This document shows, one piece after another, positions 53,983-62,223 of a DNA stretch of 64,000 nt; position 1 is the stretch's first letter, and every line of letters starts with the position of its first letter. Source of the DNA: UBA1181 sp045617845 (lineage in GTDB: Bacteria > Bacteroidota > Bacteroidia > Bacteroidales > Paludibacteraceae). Location of the stretch: positions 1 through 64,000 of the forward strand of contig JAZLJL010000004.1 in the NCBI GenBank assembly GCA_045617845.1. Reading direction: 5' to 3'. The notes beneath the pieces are model-generated. The model saw only the letters and a program-made list of their open reading frames with translations, did not search any database and was not told where the DNA came from. The position numbers and the translations under genes are program-made.

Positions 53983-55830
53983 TTATTTCTTTACTTGTTC
54001 TTCCAATTTGCCGATAACTTCGGCTGTTTGATTGTATATTTCCTCCATGGAGCTTTGTCCTTCGGATTTTGCGAACCTTGCGAATTCGCAGGTGTTGAGG
54101 ATCTCCTTGAATGATTTGATGGTCTCTTCATCCACTTGCCTTTTAACCAATTCCTGTTCGATATTTTCTTTCGTCAGTTGTGAAACAGGAATGGTCAACT
54201 TGTCGCTCGTGTATCCCCACAAAGCCTTCATCACCTCTTCGTAGAAGGCGTCGTTGTTGCCCTCCTTCATGTAGGCGTCCGCTTTTTTGAGTCTCTTTTG
54301 GGCTTGTTTGTTCGCCCTCTTATTCTTCATCAAAGTCACGTTGGCGTTTTCTTTGATTTGTTTTCTGAATAGGATGGTCAATACGATAAATAATATGAGC
54401 GGAATGATGTAACCCATCCAGAAGCCCATTGTGCCGTAGAATGGTTTGCTCTTTTTGACTACGTCCGTACTTTTGGTGTTGATGTATCGTATGTCTTTGC
54501 CGATGTATTGGACGTTCTCCTTTGTCGTGAAGTTGGATACGATTTGGCTGTTGTCCGTATTGTTATCCCCTTTCTCCACATTCAGTGTAAAGGCCTCAGT
54601 CTTTAAGGTCTTGTATCTTTTCGTGTTCAGGTCGAAATAGGAGAAGGTGGCGGCTGGTATCTCGAATGTTCCCGCATGACGTGGAATGATCAAATAGTCA
54701 ATATCCCTTGAACCCGAGTTGCCGTTGGTCTTCGTGTTTTCCTTTGGAGGATATTGGTCGAAGTCTGTCGGAAATTCGAATGTTGGACTCTTCACGTATT
54801 TGATGTTTCCCGTTCCGGAGATTTTCACTTTTATTGTGATAGGCTCATAGGCTTTGGTCTCTGTCTTGCTGATGCTGCTTTCCATGCTGAAGGAGCCGAC
54901 CGCATTGTTGAAGTTCTCTGGTTTCCCTTCGGATGGCAACGCTTTGACTTCGATTTTTGTCCCCTCTATCGGTATCACCTTCCTTACGCGTTTCATGGTG
55001 TTGAAGAAGTTGTCGAATCCCCAAACGCTTCTTTGTCCGCTAACTACTTGAAGAATGGCCGTGAGTTGACCTTTTTCGATCTCCACACTGCCGCTCTTTT
55101 GCGGGTATAGAATGACGCGTTTTAATTTGAAGGTTTGGTATTTGATGCCATTGACGACTTCCTCCCCAGGTTGTTCCTCTTTTTTCAGTTGGATTTCCTT
55201 GCTTATGAATCCTTTGTATTCAGGGAATTTCACGTCTTCTATTTCCATGACATTTCCTCTGTGATAGAGTACTGTCGTTGCTGTAATCTCTTCTTGCTCG
55301 TATACGCTTCGTTTGGAATAGATTGTTTTGATGAACACATCGTTCGCCGCATTGTTGGCTACGGATTGGTTTCCTCTCCCGTTTTGTTGGTTGCCGGATG
55401 TCGCATTGGCCTGCTCTTGTGCTACCACTTTTATGGTGACGGCATTGGACATGACGGTTTCACCGTTGTTCTTAAAGCTTGAAGGCGATATCGTAAACGT
55501 TCCTTCTTTCTTCGGCGTTAGAATGTAGGTGATTACTAAAGAGGTTTGTCTGGTGTAATTTCCGTTGCTATATGTGCTCGATTGATATGAGCTTTGGTAT
55601 GGACCGCCTAATACGGAGAAGTCTTTTAGATCCGGCTCTTGTAATTTAGGCGATGCGTTGGTGATGGTATATTCCAATTTGAACTGTTGGTTCATTCCCA
55701 CCACCGATGGGGCTTTTATTGAGAAGGTTACATTCTCATTATCTGCCCATAGAAAATTGATGCTTCCTATTAGAAGGAGTAAAGTCAAAATTAGTTTATT
55801 TCTCATTTCTCTTTTCATTTTCATCTTCAT
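53983..55830 (-). CDS. batD: BatD: large periplasmic BatD-family protein
   Basis: A 615-residue protein: signal peptide, immunoglobulin-like repeats (VGMNQQFKLEYTITNASPKLQEPDLKDFSVLGGP), a membrane helix near 460-480 (MGYIIPLILFIVLTILF), then a cytoplasmic coiled helix-rich tail (ANKQAQKRLKKADAYMKEGN). The PLK/L-x-DFSVLGGP motif is characteristic of BatD. A promoter at 55836-55865 would start transcription at about 55830, so translation may begin at an internal ATG, such as 55806 (MRNKLIL), rather than at 55830. Confidence 0.88.
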   Translation of the reverse strand: MKMKMKREMRNKLILTLLLLIGSINFLWADNENVTFSIKAPSVVGMNQQFKLEYTITNASPKLQEPDLKDFSVLGGPYQSSYQSSTYSNGNYTRQTSLVITYILTPKKEGTFTISPSSFKNNGETVMSNAVTIKVVAQEQANATSGNQQNGRGNQSVANNAANDVFIKTIYSKRSVYEQEEITATTVLYHRGNVMEIEDVKFPEYKGFISKEIQLKKEEQPGEEVVNGIKYQTFKLKRVILYPQKSGSVEIEKGQLTAILQVVSGQRSVWGFDNFFNTMKRVRKVIPIEGTKIEVKALPSEGKPENFNNAVGSFSMESSISKTETKAYEPITIKVKISGTGNIKYVKSPTFEFPTDFDQYPPKENTKTNGNSGSRDIDYLIIPRHAGTFEIPAATFSYFDLNTKRYKTLKTEAFTLNVEKGDNNTDNSQIVSNFTTKENVQYIGKDIRYINTKSTDVVKKSKPFYGTMGFWMGYIIPLILFIVLTILFRKQIKENANVTLMKNKRANKQAQKRLKKADAYMKEGNNDAFYEEVMKALWGYTSDKLTIPVSQLTKENIEQELVKRQVDEETIKSFKEILNTCEFARFAKSEGQSSMEEIYNQTAEVIGKLEEQVKK

Positions 55831-55835
55831 TAATG

Positions 55836-55865
55836 CAAAAATACTAAAAAATCATTCTTTTTCAA
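55836..55865 (-). promoter_or_regulatory. internal promoter upstream of batD
   Basis: On the minus strand TTG (55863-55865), a 19-bp spacer and TATTTTTG (55836-55843) match the Bacteroidetes promoter. It lies in the 131-bp gap between batC and batD and would let batD and batE be transcribed independently. Confidence 0.55.
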
Positions 55866-55961
55866 TTTTTTTGCGTATATAACAACCATGGCGTTGGACC
55901 TCGATTGACTTCGGTATCCGGTCTTTATTCCTTCCGTCATCGCCAAGGAAGATACATGGAA

Positions 55962-56882
55962 TTACCAATTCTTCTCTATTCGTCTTCCTTTCTGTTGCTT
56001 TTGATGTAGACGGACTTTCTTCAACGTGTTCTCCTCGTCTTTTTCCATCGCCTTCAAAATTTGGTCGGCGTTCTCTTTGGACAAGTCGATGTTGTCGTCT
56101 TTTTCTCCGCCTTTCTCATCCGTTTTATTCCGTTCGTCCTCAGGATTGTTTTGTTGGTCTTGCTTGTTTTGCTGATCCTGTTGATCCTGTTGGTTTTGTT
56201 GGTCTTGCTTGTTTTGGTCGTTTTGGTTTTGATTTTGATTTTGGTCGTTGTTTGGCATTTGTTCCAAAATCTTCCTTAACTGTTTTTCGTATTCTTGTGC
56301 GAAGGCCAAGTTGAATCTTGTGTCGTCCCTTTTGGGGTCATCCCTTAGGGCATTTTTGTAGTCTTCTATGGCTCTTACCGTGTTCATGTAGCTTCCCTGT
56401 AGTTTCGTGATCTCCTCTTTGCTTAGATTTAGGCTCTCAAAACCGCTTTTTTCGATCATCTCGTTATACATGATGATTGTGTCTAACGAAACTGTGTTCA
56501 TGAAGTTGAAATTTCCTTTGTTATGGAAAGCGCTAGCAGGAAAATGTTCGACTATGTCTGGCTCGTTTTGTTGTTTTTTCACCATGTATTTTCGTACTGC
56601 GTTAGCATAGGTCGAATCGGCTAATTTTATGTTGCCTTTCATCGTGTAGTTCACCGCTTTGTCGTATTCTGCGATATAGCTGAGCGAATCGATGGCGAGG
56701 GCGCGGTTGAACGAAGTGGTGGCGTTTTCTAACTGGTTCTTTTGGGCGAATTTCACTCCTTCGTTGATGTGGTCGTCAACTTTTGAAAATGATAGGTTGC
56801 GTCGGTTAGCGATATTGAATATTATCAGTCCTATGACAACAAATGCGATGCTTCCTAATAATACTATATTCTTTTTAGTCAT
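55962..56882 (-). CDS. batC: BatC: TPR protein with Asn/Gln-rich region
   Basis: A 306-residue protein: N-terminal membrane helix (5-22), TPR repeats (EGVKFAQKNQLENATTSFNRALAIDS; AIEDYKNALRDDPKRDDTRFNLAFA), then an Asn/Gln/Asp-rich low-complexity run at about 210-245 and a charged tail ending RRIEKNW. The TPR plus low-complexity layout is usual for BatC. It follows batB after 12 nt. Confidence 0.85.
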   Translation of the reverse strand: MTKKNIVLLGSIAFVVIGLIIFNIANRRNLSFSKVDDHINEGVKFAQKNQLENATTSFNRALAIDSLSYIAEYDKAVNYTMKGNIKLADSTYANAVRKYMVKKQQNEPDIVEHFPASAFHNKGNFNFMNTVSLDTIIMYNEMIEKSGFESLNLSKEEITKLQGSYMNTVRAIEDYKNALRDDPKRDDTRFNLAFAQEYEKQLRKILEQMPNNDQNQNQNQNDQNKQDQQNQQDQQDQQNKQDQQNNPEDERNKTDEKGGEKDDNIDLSKENADQILKAMEKDEENTLKKVRLHQKQQKGRRIEKNW

Positions 56883-56894
56883 ATCGAATTATCC

Positions 56895-57920
56895 TTATTT
56901 TGTGAATAACTTGAAGCCTTTGAAAAGTTTGTTCTTCTTCTCCATAATGAAGAATTCCGCTATGAGCAGGATGACGGCTATCCAAGCGAATATTGGATAT
57001 TGCTCTTCGTATTCCGAATAGACTTTAGACTCCACTTCGTTTTTGGATATCTTGTTGATTTCTTCTTGGATGATTTTTAGGGCGTTGTTCGAATTGTCGG
57101 CTCTTACGTAAATACCGTTTCCTGCCTTGGCGATTTTCATACACATCTCTTCGTTCAGCGCTGAACTGATGTAGTTTCCGGCCTGGTCCCTGATGTAATC
57201 GTTGCTTCCTTCGATAGGGACAGGGGCACCGTTGACAGATCCGATACCAACGACGTTGACTTGTATTCCTTTCTCCGCCGCTTCCTTGGCTGCCGCCTCA
57301 GCGTCGTCTTCATGGTTTTCTCCATCTGTGATGATGATGACGGATTTGCCGTTCTCTGTTTTTTCGGAGAATGCTGTGCAGGCTTTCTCCAGGGCGCCGC
57401 CTATCGCGGTTCCTTGCGTCGCGATGAGACTTGGCGTGATGGTGGAGATGAACATTCTGGATGATTGGTAGTCGGTTGTGATTGGAAGTTGTGTGAATGC
57501 TGTTCCCGCAAATACGACTACACCGATTTTGTCATTGTCTAGACCGTCCAATATTTGGTATAGCATGTTTTTGGAACGCTCCAGCCTGTTTGGTTTGATG
57601 TCTTCCGCCAACATGGAGTTGGAGATGTCTAACGCAATCATTACTTCCACGCCTTTTTTCTTAACGGTTTCGAGTTTTGAACCGAACTGTGGACGTGCTG
57701 CGCTGATGATGATACAAGTTAGCGCAAGCATCAATAGGGTGAATTTAAATATTTGTCTTCCATTGGAAACTCCCGGCATCAGAGACTTCATCAATTCCAT
57801 GTCTCCGAATGTCTTTATCTTCTTGGTCCTTAGTATCCTTGTGAAGATGAAACCAACGATAAATACCGGTATGATGAATAGCAATGGCAAAAATTCCGGA
57901 TTGGCGAATCTGAATAACAT
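56895..57920 (-). CDS. batB: BatB: von Willebrand factor A membrane protein
   Basis: A 341-residue protein with helices at the N-terminus (11-28, 57-73) and C-terminus (about 310-328) around a VWA domain. The metal-ion-dependent adhesion site is MIALDISNSM, with TIG/TQG threonines and IIITDGENHEDD. It is paired with batA, 19 nt upstream. The two VWA proteins probably form part of the MoxR-linked complex at the inner membrane. Confidence 0.9.
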   Translation of the reverse strand: MLFRFANPEFLPLLFIIPVFIVGFIFTRILRTKKIKTFGDMELMKSLMPGVSNGRQIFKFTLLMLALTCIIISAARPQFGSKLETVKKKGVEVMIALDISNSMLAEDIKPNRLERSKNMLYQILDGLDNDKIGVVVFAGTAFTQLPITTDYQSSRMFISTITPSLIATQGTAIGGALEKACTAFSEKTENGKSVIIITDGENHEDDAEAAAKEAAEKGIQVNVVGIGSVNGAPVPIEGSNDYIRDQAGNYISSALNEEMCMKIAKAGNGIYVRADNSNNALKIIQEEINKISKNEVESKVYSEYEEQYPIFAWIAVILLIAEFFIMEKKNKLFKGFKLFTK

Positions 57921-57939
57921 GACTTATCTCCTCCTTGAT

Positions 57940-58929
57940 TTATGGAATGTGTTGTAATAGAGTTTTCCTAAGCACGATTTCTACGGCGAGCATAATTAAT
58001 GCGGCTAGGATCCACGGTAAGTATTCTTCCGTTTTCTTGCAATACTCTGTTACTTGTATGTCTGACTTTTCCAGTTGGTCTATCTCTTCGTATATAGATT
58101 TCAGGGATTTGTTGTCTGTCGCCCTGTAATACCGACCTCCTGTTTTCTTTGCGATTTCCTTTAGGGTGGTCTCGTCTATGTCTACTGAAACCATCAACTT
58201 CCTGCCGTCTATTTCGATAGGGGCTTGGGAGGCGTTTGTTCCCACACCGATTGTGTAGATTTTTATTTTATATGTTGCCGCTAAATCGGCTGCTGTCTGT
58301 GGATCGATTTCTCCGCGGTTATTGGAACCGTCAGTCAGCAGGATGATGACCTTGGAAGGTGCGTCCACGTCTTTGATTCTGTTCACCGCGTTCGCTATAC
58401 CAAGGCCGATGGCGGTTCCTTTGTCTTCCACCATTTCGTCGCTGATAGTGTTCAGCAAGCTGATCAGTGCGGTCTTATCTGTGGTGAGCGGACTTTGTGT
58501 GAAACTTTCACCGGCGAACACGACCAATCCGATGTTGTCGTTTTTACGAGCCATGATGAATTCCGCACCAACTTTCTTCGCCGCGTCAAGACGAGTCGGT
58601 TTCAAGTCTTGTGCTTTCATACTCTCCGAGATATCCATCGCCATCATGATGTTGATACCTTTTACGTTTTCGTTGGAAATGTTGTCCGAAGACTGTGGCC
58701 TCGCCAAAGCGAATATGATGGAGGCTAAGGCAAGTATCCTCAAAGCGAATGGGACATGAAGCAAGTATACTTTGTAACTTTTGTTGATGCCTTTGAATGT
58801 CTCTATGGTCGACATCTGTAGGCTAGGGGATGTCTTCTTGTTTTTCCAGATATACCAAGCTACTATTGGTATCAATAGCAGCAGTAGGTACAAGTAGGCT
58901 GGATTTGCATATGTGATTGCCATATTCAT
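57940..58929 (-). CDS. batA: BatA: von Willebrand factor A membrane protein
   Basis: A 329-residue protein with an N-terminal helix pair, a VWA domain with the DxSxS motif MAMDISESMKAQDLKPTRL and VIILLTDGSNNRGEID, and a C-terminal helix. It is similar to BatB along its length. It lies 8 nt after the BatD-like gene. Confidence 0.9.
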   Translation of the reverse strand: MNMAITYANPAYLYLLLLLIPIVAWYIWKNKKTSPSLQMSTIETFKGINKSYKVYLLHVPFALRILALASIIFALARPQSSDNISNENVKGINIMMAMDISESMKAQDLKPTRLDAAKKVGAEFIMARKNDNIGLVVFAGESFTQSPLTTDKTALISLLNTISDEMVEDKGTAIGLGIANAVNRIKDVDAPSKVIILLTDGSNNRGEIDPQTAADLAATYKIKIYTIGVGTNASQAPIEIDGRKLMVSVDIDETTLKEIAKKTGGRYYRATDNKSLKSIYEEIDQLEKSDIQVTEYCKKTEEYLPWILAALIMLAVEIVLRKTLLQHIP

Positions 58930-58937
58930 TTCAGTTT

Positions 58938-59936
58938 TTATAACGTGAATTCTTTATTCTCGGCACTCTCCTCTGGATTTTGTTGTGAATTATTCGACAC
59001 GTCGTTGGAATTTTGGGCGGTTTGGTTGACGATTAACATCGCGTTGACGATACTCATCTCGTTTTCTTCTTGTGTCGGCTGATATTTGGCGAACTTCACC
59101 ATATCAGACAATTTGAACACTTGGTCGATTTTGTCGTCGACACGTGCGGCGTCATCGTCTTTTCTCAACTCTTCAATGATTTGGTCCGAAGTCATTTCCA
59201 AGGCGGATATGTTGAATCGTTCCATGAAGTAGAGACGTAATGTCTCCGTTATCTGAGTGTAATATTTCTTTTGTTGCCCTTGTTGCCAGATCTTTTCGTC
59301 CTTAATGTTATTAAGAGATGACATGGCTACTTCCTGAGGTGTGCGTCGGTCTCTGATGTCGAATTCGAAGTTTAAATCAGATTTCTTACTAACTATTATC
59401 TTGTAAAGGACGATGAATCCAACTATACCTGCAACTATTAGCAGTAAGGATAAAAGTTGGATTGCACGTAGGATATCTATGCTTGGTATTAAAAAGCCTT
59501 CGCTCTTGTTGAGCTGAGCTTTTGTGAAATCCTCTTCTATCGTCACAACGTTTATGATGAACCTATTGGTCGTGTAGTATTGGTCGGGTGTGGAGAATTT
59601 GAATGGCTCGATTTCGTAGCGTCCGGCATCGAACGACGTGATGATCAAGTCCTGTTCGATTCGTATCGACCCTCCTTTCAGATTGGTCGTGTCTTTGTCG
59701 GTCATGCGTACGATTTCAATGCCTTCCGTAAGCATTTTGTCCTTGCTGAAATCCGGGAATTGCATTTCTACAATTTTGGGATGCTCCACTTCAATGTGGA
59801 TCGTTCGTTGCTCGCCGATAAGTAGGGTGGTCGAGTCGATTGTGGCGCTGACAGAAATCGGGTTCGCCATAATGTTTGACGATGCCAACGTAATAATTAG
59901 TATGCAAATGAAATATCTCAGTTTTTTCATCTTCAA
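58938..59936 (-). CDS. Bat-operon protein, DUF4381/BatD-like
   Basis: A 332-residue protein: signal peptide (to about 24), a beta-sandwich domain (TIDSTTLLIGEQRTIHIEVEHP ... FKFSTPDQYYTTNRFIINVVTI), a helix at about 155-180 and a cytoplasmic helical domain (TPQEVAMSSLNNI, YYTQITETLRLYFMERFN). Such a protein lies between DUF58 and batA in most Bacteroidetes Bat operons. Its precise role is unknown. Confidence 0.75.
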   Translation of the reverse strand: MKMKKLRYFICILIITLASSNIMANPISVSATIDSTTLLIGEQRTIHIEVEHPKIVEMQFPDFSKDKMLTEGIEIVRMTDKDTTNLKGGSIRIEQDLIITSFDAGRYEIEPFKFSTPDQYYTTNRFIINVVTIEEDFTKAQLNKSEGFLIPSIDILRAIQLLSLLLIVAGIVGFIVLYKIIVSKKSDLNFEFDIRDRRTPQEVAMSSLNNIKDEKIWQQGQQKKYYTQITETLRLYFMERFNISALEMTSDQIIEELRKDDDAARVDDKIDQVFKLSDMVKFAKYQPTQEENEMSIVNAMLIVNQTAQNSNDVSNNSQQNPEESAENKEFTL

Positions 59937-59949
59937 TTTCCTTTTTACA

Positions 59950-60819
59950 TTAGATGCGTTGCCTGAATAGTTTCATTAACGCTTTGACGTAATCTTCGCT
60001 TGTGGAGATGGCGATGGAATCCACGCCGCACTGGGATAGCGTTTGTTTGATCCGCTCTTGACGTTCTCTCCAATTTGCGTGGAAGATGTTCCTCGTCTTT
60101 GCGTTCGAGGTGTCTATCCATATGTCCTCCCCGCTTTCCGCGTCCTTGATTCTGATTAGGCCGACGGACGGCAATTCCGTCTCTCTCTTATCGTAAATCT
60201 GGAGTGCCACCACGTCGTGTTTCCTGTTTGCGATGGTCAGCGATTTTTTGAAGTCCTTGTCGATGAAGTCTGAAATGATGAAGACTGTGCATTTTTTCTT
60301 GATGGCGTTGGTCATGTATTGTAGCGCCTGCTCGATGTTCGTTTTCTTGCTTTCCGACTCGAATCCGAGCAATTCTCGAATGATGTACAATACATGTTTC
60401 TTCCCTTTTTGTGGGGGAATGAACTTCTCGATTCTGTCTGAGAAGAACAACACTCCGATCTTGTCGTTGTTTTGGATGGCGGAAAAGGCGATTGTCGCCG
60501 CGATTTCAGTCATCATCTCTTTCTTTTTTTGGATTTGGGTTCCAAAGTCTCCGCTGGCTGACACGTCAACAAGGAGCATCATGGTCATTTCCCTCTCTTC
60601 CTCGAATACTTTTATGAAGGGTTTGTTGAAACGTGCCGTCACGTTCCAGTCTATGTTTCGGATATCGTCTCCGTATTGGTATTCCCTCACTTCCGAGAAT
60701 GTCATACCTCTACCTTTAAAGGCGGAATGGTACTCTCCCGCGAATATGTTACGCGAGAGTCCCTTCGTCTTTATTTCAATTTTCCGAACCTTCTTTAATA
60801 TTTCGCTCGTGTCTTGCAT
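59950..60819 (-). CDS. DUF58 domain protein of the MoxR/Bat operon
   Basis: A 289-residue soluble DUF58 protein. Landmarks: GRGMTFSEVREYQYGDDIRNIDWNVTARF, FEEEREMTMMLLVDVSASGDFG (VWA-like), IISDFIDKDF. It is usually the MoxR partner. The ATG at 60819 (MQDTSEILKKV) is preferred to the upstream TTG at 60864. Confidence 0.88.
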   Translation of the reverse strand: MQDTSEILKKVRKIEIKTKGLSRNIFAGEYHSAFKGRGMTFSEVREYQYGDDIRNIDWNVTARFNKPFIKVFEEEREMTMMLLVDVSASGDFGTQIQKKKEMMTEIAATIAFSAIQNNDKIGVLFFSDRIEKFIPPQKGKKHVLYIIRELLGFESESKKTNIEQALQYMTNAIKKKCTVFIISDFIDKDFKKSLTIANRKHDVVALQIYDKRETELPSVGLIRIKDAESGEDIWIDTSNAKTRNIFHANWRERQERIKQTLSQCGVDSIAISTSEDYVKALMKLFRQRI

Positions 60820-60965
60820 CTTTGTCGGATTTCTTTCTGTTTCTCCTTCGGTGTGTCCTGTCAATCCTTTTACCGCTTTTTTGTGATAGTTTGGCTTTTG
60901 AAGGATTAGTGGATTCCTATTCGATAACTAATTTGTTTCAGGCGAATGTTTGGTTTCTCCTGGGA

Positions 60966-61961
60966 TTAAGGCACTTCGACAGCGTTGATGATCTCGCTGA
61001 TGATTTCTTCCGAAGTCATGTTGTTCGCCTCTGCTTCGTAGCTTAATCCGATACGGTGGCGTAATACGTCGTGCGCAATCGCTCTCACGTCTTCTGGAAT
61101 GACGTATCCTCTCTTCTGTAGGAATGCGTATGCTCTTGCCGCCAAAGTCAAATTGATGGATGCACGTGGAGATCCTCCGAAGGAAATCATGTCCTGTAAG
61201 TGTGCCAAGTTACACTCTTTAGGGAATCGAGTGGCGTATACGATGTCGACGATGTATTTCTCGATCTTCTCGTCCACATAGACTTCTTGAACCACTTTCC
61301 TAGCCTCGATGATGTCGCTTGGTTTTAAAATCGAATCGATTTTAACCTCTTCTCTCCGGATGTTTTGTTTGATGATTTCGATTTCCTCATTTGGCTTCGG
61401 GTAGGTGATGTGGACTTTCAGCATGAAACGGTCCAATTGTGCTTCAGGCAATGGGTAGGTACCCTCTTGCTCGATTGGGTTTTGTGTCGCCAAAACAAGG
61501 AATGGTGACGGTAATTTGAATGTCTCTTCACCAATGGTCACTTGTCTTTCCTGCATGGCCTCCAACAATGCACTTTGTACTTTCGCGGGCGCACGGTTGA
61601 TCTCATCCGCCAATACGAAGTTGGCGAAGACCGGACCTTTCTTGATGTTGAATTCCTCTGTCTTTTGGCTGTAGATCATGGTTCCGATCACGTCCGCAGG
61701 CAATAGGTCTGGTGTAAATTGTATTCTGTTGTATTTGGCGTCGATTAATTTGCCTAATGTTTTGATGGCTAAGGTCTTTGCCAATCCTGGTACACCTTCC
61801 AATAGGATGTGTCCGTCTGCCAACAATCCAATCAACAATGATTCTACTAAGTGTTTTTGCCCTACGATGGATCGGTTCATGCCGGACGTTAACATATCCA
61901 CAAATTCACTGTGCTTTTGGATTTTCTCATTCAAAGCTCTGAAGTCAATTGCCTGATTCAT
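60966..61961 (-). CDS. MoxR-family AAA+ ATPase
   Basis: A 331-residue AAA+ ATPase: Walker A EGVPGLAKT, Walker B VLADEINRAP, sensor-1 ATQNP, sensor-2 PRAS in GGSPRASINL. MoxR proteins act as chaperones activating metal or VWA-containing partners, fitting the BatA/B genes downstream. The start MNQAIDFRAL at 61961 is preferred to the ATG at 62015, which precedes an unlikely Asn/Lys-rich lead. Confidence 0.92.
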   Translation of the reverse strand: MNQAIDFRALNEKIQKHSEFVDMLTSGMNRSIVGQKHLVESLLIGLLADGHILLEGVPGLAKTLAIKTLGKLIDAKYNRIQFTPDLLPADVIGTMIYSQKTEEFNIKKGPVFANFVLADEINRAPAKVQSALLEAMQERQVTIGEETFKLPSPFLVLATQNPIEQEGTYPLPEAQLDRFMLKVHITYPKPNEEIEIIKQNIRREEVKIDSILKPSDIIEARKVVQEVYVDEKIEKYIVDIVYATRFPKECNLAHLQDMISFGGSPRASINLTLAARAYAFLQKRGYVIPEDVRAIAHDVLRHRIGLSYEAEANNMTSEEIISEIINAVEVP

Positions 61962-62012
61962 AATGCTTATTTTTTTATTATTTATATTTTCTATTTTTTC
62001 ATTAATGGTACG

Positions 62013-62020
62013 CAAATGTA
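62013..62020 (-). promoter_or_regulatory. -7 box of the moxR-Bat operon
   Basis: On the minus strand this reads TACATTTG, an exact TAnnTTTG match, 51 bp before the moxR start. A -33 element is not clear. Confidence 0.45.
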
Positions 62021-62113
62021 CAAAATAAAAGCCTATTTTTCCCTATAGAATCTTTCTTTTAATAACAATTATGAAATTTTTAAAATGCTTTAACTTTTGG
62101 ATGTTTTTTAATA

Positions 62114-62150
62114 AAAACGCCACTTGAACGTTGTGCCCAAGTGGTGTTTT
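62114..62150 (-). terminator. intrinsic terminator of the HU-LysM gene
   Basis: A 13-bp stem (62114-62126 with 62138-62150, one G-T pair) with a minus-strand T run lies 74 bp beyond the stop at 62224. Confidence 0.8.
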
Positions 62151-62223
62151 GTTGCGTCGAGGGAATGGTGTCCCCTCGTTTTCCGTTCCTTAGATTCCTT
62201 TGAAGTCGGACGTTTGCTTCTTG

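Noticed and set aside
56139..56250. Tandem-looking Asn/Gln codon repeats as a possible CRISPR or satellite
   Set aside because: They are irregular CAA/AAC/GAC-type codons in the low-complexity linker of BatC; there are no unique spacers.
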